Below are positions 1 to 10,948 of a stretch of 64,000 nucleotides of DNA, piece after piece. The DNA is from Salinarimonas ramus. GTDB taxonomy: Bacteria > Pseudomonadota > Alphaproteobacteria > Rhizobiales > Beijerinckiaceae. A program made the translations under genes and the position numbers. The notes below the pieces were generated by a model that saw only the letters and a program-made list of their open reading frames with translations, made no database searches and was not told where the DNA came from. The number at the start of each line of letters is the position of its first letter. Positions within the stretch are counted from its first letter, which is position 1. The stretch covers positions 1 to 64,000 of the forward strand of contig NZ_BMMF01000003.1 of the NCBI RefSeq assembly GCF_014645695.1. Direction: 5' to 3'.

Positions 1-147
1 TCCCGCCGTCAGCCTGCCAGCGATGGAGCCCTGACGAACGATCCGGCCACGCCCAGGATCGTCCATGGCACCGCGTCAGCTACACCACGCCTCGGGACAT
101 GATCACGGCGGGATGCCACGCCGGCGCAGAAGCGGCTGTGGAGCGCC

Positions 148-435
148 TTGCGACGGCTGCGGGGCGAGGGCTACGCCTTCCGGCGCCAGACGCCGCTGGC
201 CGGCCGCATCGTCGACTTCGCTTGCCTGCGCGAGCGGCTCGTCGTCGAGGTCGAGACCAGCGCCCGGGAGGTGATGGCAGCCGATGACGACGCCGCGGCT
301 CGGGCGGAGGCGCTCGCGCGTGCCGGGTTTCGTTCCTTGCGCTTCTTCGAGATTGAGATCGAGCGGGATCTCGCGGGCGTCCTCCGGACGATCGAAGGCA
401 GCTTACGCGGCGCTCCCGTGCCGAGCACGCGCTGA
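148..435 (+). CDS. DUF559 (Vsr/PDDEXK-like) protein, probably damaged at its start
   Basis: The frame encodes a DUF559 fold: FRRQTPLAGRIVDFACL, then the acidic strand RLVVEVE, and a C-terminal FRSLRFFEIEI strand. The family resembles very-short-patch-repair endonucleases, and its role in cells is not established. The conserved N-terminus (RRDATPAQKRLWSALRR) is present in the same frame from base 103, but TGA at 100-102 closes it and only TTG148 can start it. An ATG at 99-101 would fit exactly if base 102 were absent, so a one-base insertion is likely. The usual VEVDG is VEVET here. It faces the end of the ribosomal block. It may be a pseudogene or a short TTG-started protein. Confidence 0.5.
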   Translation: MRRLRGEGYAFRRQTPLAGRIVDFACLRERLVVEVETSAREVMAADDDAAARAEALARAGFRSLRFFEIEIERDLAGVLRTIEGSLRGAPVPSTR

Positions 436-515
436 GGCTCGCCGGAAGGGGCGGGAAGACGCCTGGAGGAGCTTCGCGAGAGCGGCGCGGCGGCCCGCCG
501 CAGAATCGAGCGCAC

Positions 516-546
516 GAACGAAAAGGGCGGCCCATGGGCCGCCCTT
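516..546 (-). terminator. Rho-independent terminator after rplQ
   Basis: A perfect 24-base palindrome (523-546, AAGGGCGGCCC arms around an AT centre) is followed on the minus strand by TTTTCGTTC. It lies 34 bases past the rplQ stop and would end the ribosomal transcript. No T-run follows it on the plus strand. Confidence 0.75.
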
Positions 547-579
547 CCGAGATCATCGATAAGCGGGGCGCGGGCGACC

Positions 580-999
580 TCAGGCCGCCTCGGCCTCGTC
601 CGCCTCGGCGGAGGGGCCGCTGTCCTTGCCCTTGGCATCCGGATCGCGATCCACGAGCTCGATCACCGCCATCGGCGCGTTGTCGCCGTAGCGGAAGCCG
701 GCCTTGAGGACGCGGGTGTAGCCGCCCGGACGGTCCGCATAGCGCGGGCCGAGCACGTCGAACAGCTTCGTGACCAGCGTCTCGTCCTGGATGCGGGCGA
801 TCGCCTGGCGACGGGCGTGCAGGTCGCCGCGCTTGGCGAGCGTGATCAGCTTCTCGACGACGGGGCGCAGGTCCTTGGCCTTCGGCAGCGTCGTGACGAT
901 CTGCTCGTGCTTGATCAGGGCCTGGGACAGGTTCTTGAACATCGCCTTGCGATGCTCGGGGGTGCGGCTGAAACGACGACCGCGGAAACCGTGACGCAT
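580..999 (-). CDS. rplQ: 50S ribosomal protein L17
   Basis: L17 is a large-subunit protein near the exit tunnel. The 139-residue product begins [20 protein letters not shown] and has the family core ([35 protein letters not shown]). A DADA/EAEAA-type acidic tail follows, longer than in E. coli and common in alphaproteobacteria. It is the last gene of the alpha operon, 124 bases after rpoA, with a hairpin terminator just beyond. Confidence 0.97.
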   Translation of the reverse strand: MRHGFRGRRFSRTPEHRKAMFKNLSQALIKHEQIVTTLPKAKDLRPVVEKLITLAKRGDLHARRQAIARIQDETLVTKLFDVLGPRYADRPGGYTRVLKAGFRYGDNAPMAVIELVDRDPDAKGKDSGPSAEADEAEAA

Positions 1000-1123
1000 G
1001 GTGGCTCTCCTTGATTGCCGGCCGCCGTGCCAAGGAACGGCCGAGCCTCTTCGTGGGATGCGCGCGTCGTGCGCGCCGTCCCGGTGTCGCGCCCGCGCGG
1101 GCGACCGCGCGGGCGGTGGGATC

Positions 1124-2140
1124 TCAGTAGTGCTCCTCGAAGCGCTTGGCGAGATCCTCGATGTTCTCCGGCGGCCAGCCCGGCACTTCCATGCCCAGGT
1201 GCAGGCCCATGCCGGCGAGCACTTCCTTGATCTCGTTCAAGGACTTGCGGCCGAAGTTCGGCGTGCGCAGCATCTCGGCTTCCGTCTTCTGGATCAGGTC
1301 GCCGATATAGACGATGTTGTCGTTCTTCAGGCAGTTCGCCGAACGAACCGAGAGCTCGAGCTCGTCCACCTTCTTGAGCAGCGCCGGCGGGAAGGGCAGC
1401 TGCGGCGAGACGGTCGCCGGCTCGTCCTTGCGGGGCTCCTCGAAGTTCACGAAGATCGCGAGCTGGTCCTGGATGATGCGCGCCGCGTAGGCGAGCGCAT
1501 CGTCCGGCGTCAGCGAGCCGTCGGTCTCGACCGTCATCGTGAGCTTGTCGTAGTCGAGGATCTGGCCCTCGCGGGTGTTCTCGACGCGGTAGGAGACCTT
1601 GCGCACCGGCGAGTAGAGCGCATCGACCGGGATGAGGCCGATGGGCGCGTCCTCGGGACGGTTGCGGTCGGCCGAGACGTAGCCCTTGCCGGTGTCGACC
1701 GTGAACTCCATCCGGATCTCCGCGCCCTCGTCGAGGGTGCACAGAACGAGCTCGGGGTTCAGGATCTCGACGTCGCCGACCGTGTTGATGTCGCCCGCGG
1801 TGACGAGGCCGGGGCCCGTCTTGCGCAGCGTCATGCGCTTGGGCCCGTCGCCCTGCATGCGGATGGCGATCGCCTTGATGTTGAGGACGATGTCCGTAAC
1901 GTCCTCGCGCACGCCGGGGATCGACGAGAACTCGTGCAGCACGCCGTCGATCTGGACGGCGGTGACGGCCGCGCCCTGGAGCGAGGACAGGAGCACGCGC
2001 CGCAGCGCGTTGCCGAAGGTAGTGCCGAAGCCGCGCTCGAGGGGCTCGGCGACGACAGTGGCGACGCGCTTCGGGTCGTCGCCCGGGCTGACCTGAAGCT
2101 TGTTCGGCTTGATCAGCTCTTGCCAATTCTTCTGGATCAC
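1124..2140 (-). CDS. rpoA: DNA-directed RNA polymerase subunit alpha
   Basis: This is the 338-residue alpha subunit, which dimerises to nucleate RNA polymerase assembly. The N-terminal assembly domain (about 1-235) carries [21 protein letters not shown] linker leads to the C-terminal DNA- and activator-binding domain (about 255-330, with [14 protein letters not shown] and [16 protein letters not shown]). The length is normal for alphaproteobacteria. It lies between rpsK and rplQ as in most bacteria. The alpha operon lacks rpsD, as usual in this class. Confidence 0.98.
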   Translation of the reverse strand: MIQKNWQELIKPNKLQVSPGDDPKRVATVVAEPLERGFGTTFGNALRRVLLSSLQGAAVTAVQIDGVLHEFSSIPGVREDVTDIVLNIKAIAIRMQGDGPKRMTLRKTGPGLVTAGDINTVGDVEILNPELVLCTLDEGAEIRMEFTVDTGKGYVSADRNRPEDAPIGLIPVDALYSPVRKVSYRVENTREGQILDYDKLTMTVETDGSLTPDDALAYAARIIQDQLAIFVNFEEPRKDEPATVSPQLPFPPALLKKVDELELSVRSANCLKNDNIVYIGDLIQKTEAEMLRTPNFGRKSLNEIKEVLAGMGLHLGMEVPGWPPENIEDLAKRFEEHY

Positions 2141-2257
2141 GACCTCACCTCTCGTGAGACGGGCATGGCGGAGCGGCGCTGCGCGCCGAACCGATGATGC
2201 GCGCCGCGCCGGCCCGAGAGCGGGGCACGGACGCGCGGCGTGCGAGGCGACGGCGCG

Positions 2258-2647
2258 TCAGACGCGGCGACGCTTGCGCGGACGGCAGCCGTTGTGGGGG
2301 ATCGGCGTGACGTCGCGGATGGAGGTGACCGTGAAGCCCGCGGCTTGGAGCGCGCGCAGCGCCGACTCGCGGCCGGAGCCGGGACCCGACACCTCGACCT
2401 CGAGGGTGCGCATGCCGTGCTCGGCGGCCTTGCGGGCGGCGTCCTCGGCCGCGACCTGGGCGGCGTAGGGGGTCGACTTGCGCGAGCCCTTGAAGCCCAT
2501 CATGCCGGCGGACGACCAGGAGATCGTGTTGCCCTGCGCGTCGGTGATGGTGATCATCGTGTTGTTGAACGACGCGTTCACGTGCGCGACGCCGGAAACG
2601 ATGTTCTTGCGTTCGCGGCGGCGGACGCGGGTGGTGTCTCGAGCCAT
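2258..2647 (-). CDS. rpsK: 30S ribosomal protein S11
   Basis: S11 is part of the 30S platform that lines the mRNA exit. The 129-residue product has the typical core ([38 protein letters not shown]) and ends with the basic [13 protein letters not shown]. It is second in the alpha operon, 78 bases after rpsM, and that gap contains a 9-bp GC hairpin. Confidence 0.97.
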   Translation of the reverse strand: MARDTTRVRRRERKNIVSGVAHVNASFNNTMITITDAQGNTISWSSAGMMGFKGSRKSTPYAAQVAAEDAARKAAEHGMRTLEVEVSGPGSGRESALRALQAAGFTVTSIRDVTPIPHNGCRPRKRRRV

Positions 2648-2698
2648 CTCTTCTCGTGTCCTTCTGGCGCGCCCGTAGTTCCAGGCGCTCGGGATGAA

Positions 2699-2720
2699 GG
2701 GCGGCCCCCGAGGGCCGCCC
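2699..2720 (-). other. GC hairpin between rpsM and rpsK
   Basis: A 9-bp stem (GGGCGGCCC / GGGCCGCCC) closes a 4-base loop six bases past the rpsM stop. The stem core matches the rplQ terminator, but only TTCATCC follows on the minus strand. It is more likely a processing or attenuating hairpin than a full terminator. Confidence 0.5.
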
Positions 2721-2725
2721 GGAAA

Positions 2726-3094
2726 TCACTTCTTCTTGCCGGCGATCGGCTTCGCCTTGCCCTTGCGGGTGCGGGCGTTGGTGTGCGTGCGCTGGCCGCG
2801 GACCGGCAGGTTGCGGCGGTGACGCAGGCCGCGATAGACGCCCAGATCCATCATGCGCTTGATGTTCATGGACACCTCGCGGCGCAGGTCGCCCTCCACG
2901 ACGTAGTCGCGGTCGATGGTCTCGCGGATCTGCAGCACCTCGGCGTCGGTGAGCTCGTTCACGCGGCGCTCGGCCGGGATCGAGACCTTCGCGCAGATCT
3001 CCTCGGCCTTCTTGGCCCCGATGCCGTGGATGTACTGGAGCGCGATGACCACGCGCTTGCCGGTGGGAATGTTGACGCCTGCGATACGAGCCAC
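2726..3094 (-). CDS. rpsM: 30S ribosomal protein S13
   Basis: S13 sits in the head of the 30S subunit and contacts tRNA and L5. The start is GTG at 3094, read [19 protein letters not shown], with GGAGACGAGAC just upstream. The frame stays open further upstream, but that part has no S13 homology. The result is 122 residues, the normal size, with the helix-two-turn-helix core and a basic tail ([20 protein letters not shown]). It heads the alpha operon, 229 bases after adk. Confidence 0.97.
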   Translation of the reverse strand: MARIAGVNIPTGKRVVIALQYIHGIGAKKAEEICAKVSIPAERRVNELTDAEVLQIRETIDRDYVVEGDLRREVSMNIKRMMDLGVYRGLRHRRNLPVRGQRTHTNARTRKGKAKPIAGKKK

Positions 3095-3222
3095 GTCTCG
3101 TCTCCATGTGGGCCGCGCGAACCCGGGCGGGCGGCGGCGGGTTGATGTCTCGCGCGTCCGGTGGAGGCCGGCCCTCGCGCGATGGATCGGGCTCTCGCGA
3201 ACCCGTCGTCGAAGCACGCAAA

Positions 3223-3256
3223 GTCCCGGTCGGCTTCTCACGAAGCCCGCCGGGAC
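3223..3256 (-). other. Leader hairpin upstream of rpsM
   Basis: On the minus strand, GTCCCGG...CCGGGAC arms enclose a second inner pair (GGCTTC/GAAGCC), and TTTGCG follows. It lies about 130 bases before rpsM, just downstream of a promoter-like pair. It could be a regulatory leader structure of the alpha operon or part of the adk terminator. Confidence 0.4.
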
Positions 3257-3279
3257 CGTCGTCGACGCTGGAAGACCGC

Positions 3280-3308
3280 CGCATACACGGGTGCATGCGG
3301 CGCGTCAA
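3280..3308 (-). promoter_or_regulatory. Promoter-like pair for the alpha operon
   Basis: The minus strand has TTGACG (3308-3303), a 17-base spacer and TATGCG (3285-3280), directly after the adk stop. Transcription would start near 3273 and give an rpsM leader of about 180 nt. A 7-bp dyad (GCCGCAT/ATGCGGC, 3278-3301) overlaps the spacer and the -10. Confidence 0.5.
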
Positions 3309-3323
3309 GCCGTCTCGTGCCGC

Positions 3324-3914
3324 TCAGCTCTCGTATTTCGAGAGGAGCGCCGTCAGATCCTCGGTGACCTCGTCGATCGGCTTCATGCCGTCGATGCGCT
3401 CGATCTTCCCCTTGCCGGCATAATGCGCCGAGAGCGGCGCCGTCTGCTGGCGATAGGCCTCGAGCCGAGTCTTGAAGACCTCGGGGTTGTCGTCCTTGCG
3501 CACGGGCTCGCCGCGCGCCTCGGTCTCGCGGGCGCGGGTGGCGATGCGCTCGACGAGGATGCCCTCGTCGACGACGAACTCCACCACCGTGTCGAGCGCG
3601 AGGCCCTTGCCGGCGAGCATCGCGTCGAGCGCGTCGGCCTGGGCCACCGTGCGGGGAAAGCCGTCGAGGATGAAGCCCTTCCTGGCGTCGGGCTCCTCGA
3701 TGCGGTCGGCGACGATGCCGACGACCACCGCGTCCGGCACCAGCGCGCCCGAATCCATGATCGCCTTGGCCTCGCGTCCCACCGGCGTTCCGGCGGCGAC
3801 GGCGGCGCGCAGCATGTCGCCCGTCGAGAGCTGGGGAATGCCCCAGCGCTCCGAGACGCGTGCGGCCTGCGTGCCCTTGCCGGCGCCCGGCGGCCCCAAG
3901 AAGATCAGCCTCAT
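3324..3914 (-). CDS. adk: Adenylate kinase
   Basis: This cytoplasmic enzyme interconverts ATP + AMP and 2 ADP. The ATG at 3914 opens [16 protein letters not shown], with the P-loop GPPGAGKGT at residues 7-15. The AMP-binding [10 protein letters not shown] and the GFPRTVAQA segment follow. At 196 residues it is the short form, with an abbreviated LID and no zinc-binding cysteines. It follows secY by 98 bases in the spc operon, the usual place. The open frame extends upstream of the ATG, but that part is unrelated. Confidence 0.96.
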   Translation of the reverse strand: MRLIFLGPPGAGKGTQAARVSERWGIPQLSTGDMLRAAVAAGTPVGREAKAIMDSGALVPDAVVVGIVADRIEEPDARKGFILDGFPRTVAQADALDAMLAGKGLALDTVVEFVVDEGILVERIATRARETEARGEPVRKDDNPEVFKTRLEAYRQQTAPLSAHYAGKGKIERIDGMKPIDEVTEDLTALLSKYES

Positions 3915-4012
3915 CCCTGTCCCCTTCGCGTTTCCTCGCGCCTGCGCGTCTTCCACGCGCGAAGCCGCATCGTTGCCGTCACGTCCGCCCGCCGAGGAGG
4001 CGGGCGGCGGCC

Positions 4013-5353
<1,341 letters not shown>

Positions 5354-5487
5354 CGTCCCCTCCTCGAGGCGCGCCTGATATCGGTCGTGCGTGATGTCTG
5401 TGGATAGACGTCTGTGAGACGTGAACGGCGGCCTCGCACGCTCGCGCGTACGGGCCGCCGCTCGCTTCGTTCAAGATGGGGTCAGGC

Positions 5488-5964
5488 TCATGCCTGCGCA
5501 ACGGCCTCGTCGAGGAGGGTCAGGCTGCCGCCCGCCTTCTCGATGGCCTCGCGCGCCGACTTCGACGCACCGGTCACCTGGAAGGTGAGCTTCGCCGTCA
5601 GCTCGCCGACGCCGAGGATCTTGACGCCGTCGCGCACCCGCGAGACCACGCCCGCGGCGACGAGCGCCTCGACCGTGACCGGCGCGTCGGTGGCGAGCTT
5701 GCCCGCGTCGACGGCCTGCTGGATGCGGCCCACGTTGACCTCGTTGAGATCGCGGGCGCCGGGGTTGTTGAACCCGCGCTTGGGCAGACGCCGATAGATC
5801 GGCATCTGACCGCCCTCGAAGCCCTTGATGCGGACGCCGGAACGGGCCTTCTGGCCCTTGACGCCACGCCCGCCGGTCTTGCCCTTGCCCGAACCGATGC
5901 CGCGACCCACGCGGATGCGGTTCTTGGTCGCGCCTTCGTTGTCGCGAAGTTCGTTCAGCTTCAT
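5488..5964 (-). CDS. rplO: 50S ribosomal protein L15
   Basis: L15 is a late-assembling large-subunit protein with a glycine-rich N-terminal extension. The 158-residue product begins [20 protein letters not shown] and continues [20 protein letters not shown], which matches the family. It lies 13 bases after rpmD. Confidence 0.97.
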   Translation of the reverse strand: MKLNELRDNEGATKNRIRVGRGIGSGKGKTGGRGVKGQKARSGVRIKGFEGGQMPIYRRLPKRGFNNPGARDLNEVNVGRIQQAVDAGKLATDAPVTVEALVAAGVVSRVRDGVKILGVGELTAKLTFQVTGASKSAREAIEKAGGSLTLLDEAVAQA

Positions 5965-5977
5965 GACGTGCGCCTCC

Positions 5978-6163
5978 TCACTTCTCGACGACGCGCACGA
6001 GGTGCTTCACCGCCTCGATCATCCCGCGGGTCGCGGGCGTGTCGGGGAGGGTCCGCTGCCGGTGCAGCTTGTTGAGCCCGAGCCCGATCAGCGTCTGGCG
6101 CTGACGAGCCTCGCGGCGGATGGGGGAGCCGATCTGCTCGACGGTGACGGTCTTCTCAGCCAT
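5978..6163 (-). CDS. rpmD: 50S ribosomal protein L30
   Basis: This is a short (61-residue) bacterial-type L30 with the signature [20 protein letters not shown] and the C-terminal [10 protein letters not shown]. It lies 11 bases after rpsE and 13 before rplO. Confidence 0.95.
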   Translation of the reverse strand: MAEKTVTVEQIGSPIRREARQRQTLIGLGLNKLHRQRTLPDTPATRGMIEAVKHLVRVVEK

Positions 6164-6174
6164 GTCGCCCTCCC

Positions 6175-6735
6175 TCAGCCTTCGGCCGCGACGTCGGCGC
6201 CGCCGCCGGGACGGCGCGCCTGCAGAGCCGAGACCTTGAGCCCGCGACGCGCCGCGACGGAGCGCGGGCTGTCCTCGGACTTCAGCGCGTCGAAGGTGGC
6301 GCGCACGAGGTTGTAGGGGTTCGAGGAGCCGAGCGACTTCGACACGACGTCCTGGACGCCGAGCGCCTCGAACACCGCGCGCATCGGGCCGCCGGCGATG
6401 ATGCCGGTACCCGCGGGCGCCGCGCGCATCACCACCTTGCCGGCGCCGTGACGGCCCGCGACGTCGTGGTGGAGCGTGCGACCCTCGCGCAGCGGAACGC
6501 GCACGAGGCCGCGCTTGGCCGCTTCCGTCGCCTTGCGGATCGCCTCGGGGACCTCGCGGGCCTTGCCGTGGCCGAAGCCGACGCGGCCCTTCTGGTCGCC
6601 GACGACGACGAGGGCGGCGAAGCCGAAGCGCCGGCCGCCCTTCACCACCTTGGCGACACGGTTGATGTGCACGAGGCGGTCGACGAACTCGCTGTCGCGC
6701 TCCTCGCGATCCTGCCTGTCTCTTTCTCTCGCCAT
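6175..6735 (-). CDS. rpsE: 30S ribosomal protein S5
   Basis: S5 lies at the mRNA entry channel and affects decoding accuracy. The 186-residue product has an N-terminal charged arm ([17 protein letters not shown]), then the double-stranded RNA-binding-like core [17 protein letters not shown], and then the C-terminal domain ([16 protein letters not shown]). The gap to rplR (197 bases) is much longer than usual in this operon. Confidence 0.97.
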   Translation of the reverse strand: MARERDRQDREERDSEFVDRLVHINRVAKVVKGGRRFGFAALVVVGDQKGRVGFGHGKAREVPEAIRKATEAAKRGLVRVPLREGRTLHHDVAGRHGAGKVVMRAAPAGTGIIAGGPMRAVFEALGVQDVVSKSLGSSNPYNLVRATFDALKSEDSPRSVAARRGLKVSALQARRPGGGADVAAEG

Positions 6736-6932
6736 GTCTCTCTCACTGGCGCGGGCGGCGGCTCCCGCTCGCTGCCGGGGATCGGCGCCGGGAGGAGTCC
6801 CGCGCGCCCGGGAGCGCAGGCGCGCCCCCTCCCCTTGTTGCTTGCCGCCGTCATGGCTCCGCGCGGGCCGGGCTCGATGGCCCTCCCGCGCGCTGCCGTC
6901 TCGATCACGGGTGGGCTATACGCCCATCCCGA

Positions 6933-7295
6933 TCAGAATTCCAGCCCGCCCTCGCGAGCCGCATCGGCCAGCGCCTTGACGCGGCCGTGATAGATGTAGC
7001 CCGACCGGTCGAACACGACCTTGGTCACGCCGGCGGCCTTGGCACGCTCGGCGACGAGCTTGCCGATCTCCGCGGCCGCCGCCGTGTCGGCGCCGGTCTT
7101 CAGCTTTTCGCGCAGGTCCTTCTCGAGGGAGGACGCGGACGCGAGCGTGTGCCCTTGCGCATCGTCGATGATCTGAGCGTAGATCTGCTTCGACGAACGG
7201 AAGACCGACAGACGCGGACGGCCGTTGGCCACCGACTTGATGGCCTTGCGGACGCGGGCCTTGCGGCGCGCGACGGCATCGAGGTTCTTCGCCAT
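6933..7295 (-). CDS. rplR: 50S ribosomal protein L18
   Basis: L18 binds 5S rRNA together with L5. The ATG at 7295 gives 120 residues starting [17 protein letters not shown], the normal size. Conserved parts are [20 protein letters not shown] and the end [14 protein letters not shown]. It lies 11 bases after rplF. The open frame upstream overlaps rplF and is not L18. Confidence 0.96.
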   Translation of the reverse strand: MAKNLDAVARRKARVRKAIKSVANGRPRLSVFRSSKQIYAQIIDDAQGHTLASASSLEKDLREKLKTGADTAAAAEIGKLVAERAKAAGVTKVVFDRSGYIYHGRVKALADAAREGGLEF

Positions 7296-7306
7296 GGCTC
7301 GCGTCC

Positions 7307-7840
7307 TTACTTCTTCTTGCCTTCCTTGCGGAAGATCGTCTCGTCGGCGTACTTCACGCCCTTGCCCTTGTAGGGCTCGGGACCGCGATAGCCGCGGATG
7401 ACCGCCGCCACCTGGCCGACGCGCTGCTTGTCGATGCCCGAGATCACGATCTCGGTCGGCTTGGGCGTCACGATGTTGATGTCCGCGGGGATCGCGAAAT
7501 CGACGTCGTGGCTGTAGCCGAGCGCGAGCTTGAGCGTCTTGCCCTGCACCGCGGCGCGGTAGCCGACGCCGTTGATCTCGAGCTTGCGCTCGAAGCCCTT
7601 GGACACGCCCGTCGCGATGTTCGCGATCATGGCGCGCGAGAGGCCCCACTTGGAGCGGGCCACCTTCGTCGTCTCGCGGGGCTGGACGGCGACGGCGCCG
7701 TCCTCCATCGCGACCGACACTTCCTCGGGGACGACGAACGAGAGCTCGCCCTTCGACCCCTTCATCTTCACGGTCTGACCGTCCACGGACGCGGTGACGC
7801 CCTGCGGGACCGGGACCGGCTTCTTGCCTACGCGAGACAT
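7307..7840 (-). CDS. rplF: 50S ribosomal protein L6
   Basis: L6 is a two-domain protein near the factor-binding site. The 177-residue product starts [19 protein letters not shown] and ends with the L6 signature [19 protein letters not shown]. It lies 34 bases after rpsH and 11 before rplR. Confidence 0.97.
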   Translation of the reverse strand: MSRVGKKPVPVPQGVTASVDGQTVKMKGSKGELSFVVPEEVSVAMEDGAVAVQPRETTKVARSKWGLSRAMIANIATGVSKGFERKLEINGVGYRAAVQGKTLKLALGYSHDVDFAIPADINIVTPKPTEIVISGIDKQRVGQVAAVIRGYRGPEPYKGKGVKYADETIFRKEGKKK

Positions 7841-7874
7841 GTCGCTCTCCTTCGGTTCCGAGATCGCCCGCGCG

Positions 7875-8273
7875 TCAGAAGACGCGGCAGAGCACTTCGC
7901 CGCCCACGTTGGCGTCGCGCGCCTCGTGGTCGGCCATGACGCCGCGAGAGGTGGACAGGATCACCGTGCCGAGGCCGTCCGCGAAGCGGGGCATCGTGTC
8001 GATGGACATGTACACCCGGCGGCCGGGCTTCGACACGCGCTCGATGGTCTTGATGACCGGAGCGCCGTCGTAATACTTGAGCTCGATCGAGAACTCGGTC
8101 CGGCCGTTGCCGAACTCCGCGACCGAGTAGTCGCGGATGTAGCCCTCGGACTTGAGCACGTCGAGAACGCGCGCGCGGAGCTTCGAGCCGGGCGTCGACA
8201 CGGACGGACGGCGGCGCAGCTGCGCGTTGCGGATGCGGGTGAGCATATCGCCGAGCGGATCGTTGATCGCCAT
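7875..8273 (-). CDS. rpsH: 30S ribosomal protein S8
   Basis: S8 binds the central domain of 16S rRNA and is a likely autoregulator of the spc operon, by analogy with E. coli. The 132-residue product begins [20 protein letters not shown]. Its C-terminal RNA-binding motif is [20 protein letters not shown]. Confidence 0.97.
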   Translation of the reverse strand: MAINDPLGDMLTRIRNAQLRRRPSVSTPGSKLRARVLDVLKSEGYIRDYSVAEFGNGRTEFSIELKYYDGAPVIKTIERVSKPGRRVYMSIDTMPRFADGLGTVILSTSRGVMADHEARDANVGGEVLCRVF

Positions 8274-8285
8274 GATGCGTCCTCC

Positions 8286-8591
8286 TTACCAGCTCGACTT
8301 CACGAGGCCGGGGATGAGACCCCGGGACCCGAGCTCGCGGAGCGCGACGCGCGACATGCCGAGCTTGCGGTAGTACGCACGCGGCCGACCCGTCACCTCG
8401 CAGCGATTGCGAACGCGCGTGGGGTTGGCGTTGCGCGGGATCTCCGCGAGCTTGAGGCGCGCCTCGAAGCGCTCCTCCATCGGCAACGACTCGTCGTTGG
8501 CCGTCGCGAGGAGCCGCTCACGCCGCCCGGCCCATTGCTTGACCATGCGCTGGCGGCGCTTGTTCTTCTCGATGTGAGACTTCTTAGCCAT
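8286..8591 (-). CDS. rpsN: 30S ribosomal protein S14, zinc-free type
   Basis: This 101-residue S14 starts [19 protein letters not shown] and ends [10 protein letters not shown]. It is the longer form that lacks the paired CxxC zinc ligands: only the C of [16 protein letters not shown] remains. This is the usual proteobacterial type, so it needs no zinc. It lies between rplE and rpsH. Confidence 0.96.
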   Translation of the reverse strand: MAKKSHIEKNKRRQRMVKQWAGRRERLLATANDESLPMEERFEARLKLAEIPRNANPTRVRNRCEVTGRPRAYYRKLGMSRVALRELGSRGLIPGLVKSSW

Positions 8592-8630
8592 GAATTCCTC
8601 TCCGGTGTCCGCGTTTGAGACCGAACGGCC

Positions 8631-9191
8631 TCACTGCCGGAACGGGAAGTTGAAGAGGCGCAGCAGCTCGCGCGCCTCGTCGTCGGTCTTGGCGGTCGTC
8701 GTGACGATGACGTCCATGCCCCAGATCTGCTCCGCGCGATCGTAGTTGATCTCGGGGAACACGATGTGCTCCTTGATGCCCATGGCGAAGTTGCCGCGGC
8801 CGTCGAAGGACTTGGGGTTGAGGCCGCGGAAGTCGCGAACGCGCGGGAGCGCGATCGTGACCATGCGGTCCAGGAACTCGTACATGCGCGTCTTGCGCAG
8901 GGTGACCTTGCAGCCGAGCGGCATGCCCTCGCGCACCTTGAAGGTGGCGATGGCCTTGCGGGCCCGGGTGATCACCGGCGCCTGACCGGCGATGAGGGCG
9001 AGGTCGCCCGCGGCCGAGGTCGCCTTCTTGGAATCGGCGGTCGACTCGCCCACGCCCATGTTGATGACGATCTTCTCGATCGTCGGCACTTCCATGGGGT
9101 TCTTGTAGCCGAACTTCTCGATCAGGCCCGGGCGCACCACCTCGTCGTAGTGCTGCTTCATCCGGGGCGTGTAGCCGTTCATCTCAGCCAT
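8631..9191 (-). CDS. rplE: 50S ribosomal protein L5
   Basis: L5 carries 5S rRNA and contacts the P-site tRNA. The 186-residue product has the core [36 protein letters not shown] and the end [12 protein letters not shown]. Its ATG overlaps the last 8 bases of rplX, which suggests coupled translation. Confidence 0.97.
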   Translation of the reverse strand: MAEMNGYTPRMKQHYDEVVRPGLIEKFGYKNPMEVPTIEKIVINMGVGESTADSKKATSAAGDLALIAGQAPVITRARKAIATFKVREGMPLGCKVTLRKTRMYEFLDRMVTIALPRVRDFRGLNPKSFDGRGNFAMGIKEHIVFPEINYDRAEQIWGMDVIVTTTAKTDDEARELLRLFNFPFRQ

Positions 9192-9501
9192 CGATCAGAT
9201 CTCCCGAGCGCTTCGCGAAGCGGACCTTGCGCCCGTCGTCCAGGACCTTGAAGCCGACGCGGGTGGGCTTGCCGTCCTTCGGATCCCTGATCGCGAGGTT
9301 CGACAGGTGGATGGGCGCCTCCTTCGTGACGATGCCGCCCTCCTGCTGCGCCGTCTGGCGCTGGTGGCGCTTCACGAGGTTGACGCCGCGCACGAGGGCG
9401 CGCGTCTCCTTGGGCATGACGCGGACGACCTCGCCGCTCTTGCCCTTGTCCCGGCCGGTGAGGAGGACGACCTGGTCGCCCTTCTTGATCTTCGCCGCCA
9501 T
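9184..9501 (-). CDS. rplX: 50S ribosomal protein L24
   Basis: L24 is an early assembly-initiator protein with a KOW motif ([20 protein letters not shown]). The ATG at 9501 gives 105 residues, the usual size, and overlaps the rplN stop by one base (TGATG). The upstream extension of the frame runs inside rplN and is not used. Confidence 0.96.
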   Translation of the reverse strand: MAAKIKKGDQVVLLTGRDKGKSGEVVRVMPKETRALVRGVNLVKRHQRQTAQQEGGIVTKEAPIHLSNLAIRDPKDGKPTRVGFKVLDDGRKVRFAKRSGDLIDG

Positions 9502-9869
9502 CACAGCACCTCCGGCGCCAGCGAGATGATCTTCATGTGGTTCTTCGCGCGCAGCTCGCGGGGGACCGGTCCGAAGATACGGGTGCCGACCGGCTCCTTG
9601 TTGTTGTTGATGAGGACGGCCGCGTTCTTGTCGAAGCGGATGACCGACCCGTCGGCGCGGCGGATGTCCTTGGCGGTGCGCACCACGACCGCCTTCATCA
9701 CGTCGCCCTTCTTCACGCGGCCGCGCGGAATGGCTTCCTTGACGGAGACGACGATGATGTCGCCCACGGAGGCGTACTTGCGCTTGGAGCCGCCCAGGAC
9801 CTTGATGCACATCACGCGACGGGCGCCGGAATTGTCGGCGACGTCGAGGTTCGTCTGCATCTGGATCAT
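9501..9869 (-). CDS. rplN: 50S ribosomal protein L14
   Basis: L14 is at the subunit interface. The 122-residue product starts [20 protein letters not shown] and contains the L14 signature ([20 protein letters not shown]). A 159-base gap separates it from rpsQ. That gap is long for this operon and contains a hairpin. Confidence 0.97.
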   Translation of the reverse strand: MIQMQTNLDVADNSGARRVMCIKVLGGSKRKYASVGDIIVVSVKEAIPRGRVKKGDVMKAVVVRTAKDIRRADGSVIRFDKNAAVLINNNKEPVGTRIFGPVPRELRAKNHMKIISLAPEVL

Positions 9870-9975
9870 GGCCTTGATCCTTTCCTTGTCTCAAAAGGTT
9901 TCCGGCGCGAGCGGGATTGCCCGGCCGGACTACTTCTGACGGGGGTCTCGCGCCCCCTGCTCATGATCGCGAGAA

Positions 9976-10000
9976 GGGCGCTCCCATACAGGAAGCGCCC
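9976..10000 (-). other. Hairpin between rpsQ and rplN
   Basis: A 7-bp stem (GGGCGCT/AGCGCCC) with an 11-base loop lies 29 bases past the rpsQ stop and is followed on the minus strand by TTCTCGCG. There is no real T-run. It may mark a processing site or a partial boundary between the S10 and spc parts. Confidence 0.35.
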
Positions 10001-10028
10001 GTCCCGCACAAGTCTCTCACGGAGAGAT

Positions 10029-10271
10029 TCAGCCCTGCGCCTCGGGCTGGACGAGCGCCCAGCACTTCAGCTTCGACATGGGCCGCGTCTCCTCGATGAG
10101 AACGATGTCCCCGACCTTGGCCGAGTTGTTCTCGTCGTGAGCGTGGTAGTTCTTCGTGCGGCGGACGGTCTTCTTCAGCAGCGGGTGCGTGAAGCGTCGC
10201 TCGACCTTCACGACGATGGTCCTGTCCTGCTTGTCGCTGACGACGACGCCCTGCAAAACGCGCTTCGGCAT
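10029..10271 (-). CDS. rpsQ: 30S ribosomal protein S17
   Basis: S17 is an OB-fold primary 16S rRNA binder. The 80-residue product starts [20 protein letters not shown] and has the S17 signature ([20 protein letters not shown]). It lies 12 bases after rpmC. Confidence 0.97.
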   Translation of the reverse strand: MPKRVLQGVVVSDKQDRTIVVKVERRFTHPLLKKTVRRTKNYHAHDENNSAKVGDIVLIEETRPMSKLKCWALVQPEAQG

Positions 10272-10283
10272 GATCTCGTATCC

Positions 10284-10499
10284 TCAGGCGGCGGCCTCGG
10301 CGGCCTGCTTCTGGCGCTGGATCGTCTTGACCCGGGCGATGTCCTTGCGGACCTGCGCCACGCGCGCGGTGTTCTCGAGCTGCCCCGTGGCCCGCTGAAA
10401 GCGCAGGTTGAACTGCTCCTTCTTCAGCTTCAGGAGCTCGTCCTGCAGCTGGTCCGCGGTCATCGCCTTGATGTCGGACAGACGCTCGTTCGACTTCAT
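10284..10499 (-). CDS. rpmC: 50S ribosomal protein L29
   Basis: L29 is a small two-helix protein near the tunnel exit, part of the docking site for trigger factor and SRP. The ATG at 10499 gives 71 residues starting [20 protein letters not shown]. The conserved [20 protein letters not shown] is present. It lies between rplP (11 bases) and rpsQ (12 bases). Confidence 0.96.
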   Translation of the reverse strand: MKSNERLSDIKAMTADQLQDELLKLKKEQFNLRFQRATGQLENTARVAQVRKDIARVKTIQRQKQAAEAAA

Positions 10500-10510
10500 C
10501 TCATCCCTCC

Positions 10511-10924
10511 TCAATCGGCGATGCGCTGCACGAAGCGCGTGCGGATCGGCAGCTTCGCCGCGGCGAGGCGCAGCGCCTCGCGGGCGATGTCCTCGGCGAC
10601 GCCGTCGATCTCGAACATGATGCGCCCGGGCTTGACGCGGGCCGCCCAATATTCGGGCGAGCCCTTGCCCTTACCCATACGCACCTCGGTCGGCTTCGCC
10701 GTCACCGGGACGTCCGGGAACACGCGGATCCAGACGCGACCCTGACGCTTCATCTGACGGGTGATGGCGCGACGGGCGGCCTCGATCTGGCGCGCGGTGA
10801 TACGCTCCGGCTCCACGGCCTTGAGGCCGTATTGGCCGAAGTTAAGCTCCGTGCCGCCCTTGGCGGCGCCATGGATGCGCCCCTTGAACTGCTTACGGAA
10901 CTTGGTCTTCTTGGGTTGCAACAT
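10511..10924 (-). CDS. rplP: 50S ribosomal protein L16
   Basis: L16 organises the A site of the large subunit. The 137-residue product begins [19 protein letters not shown] and contains the signatures [20 protein letters not shown] and [19 protein letters not shown]. It lies 24 bases after rpsC. Confidence 0.97.
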   Translation of the reverse strand: MLQPKKTKFRKQFKGRIHGAAKGGTELNFGQYGLKAVEPERITARQIEAARRAITRQMKRQGRVWIRVFPDVPVTAKPTEVRMGKGKGSPEYWAARVKPGRIMFEIDGVAEDIAREALRLAAAKLPIRTRFVQRIAD

Positions 10925-10948
10925 GGCTGCCTCCAGATGCCTCGAGCG

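Noticed and set aside
580-4012. rpmJ (L36) or rpsD in the spc/alpha region
   Set aside because: Neither is present. Both are normally elsewhere in alphaproteobacteria, so their absence is not remarkable.
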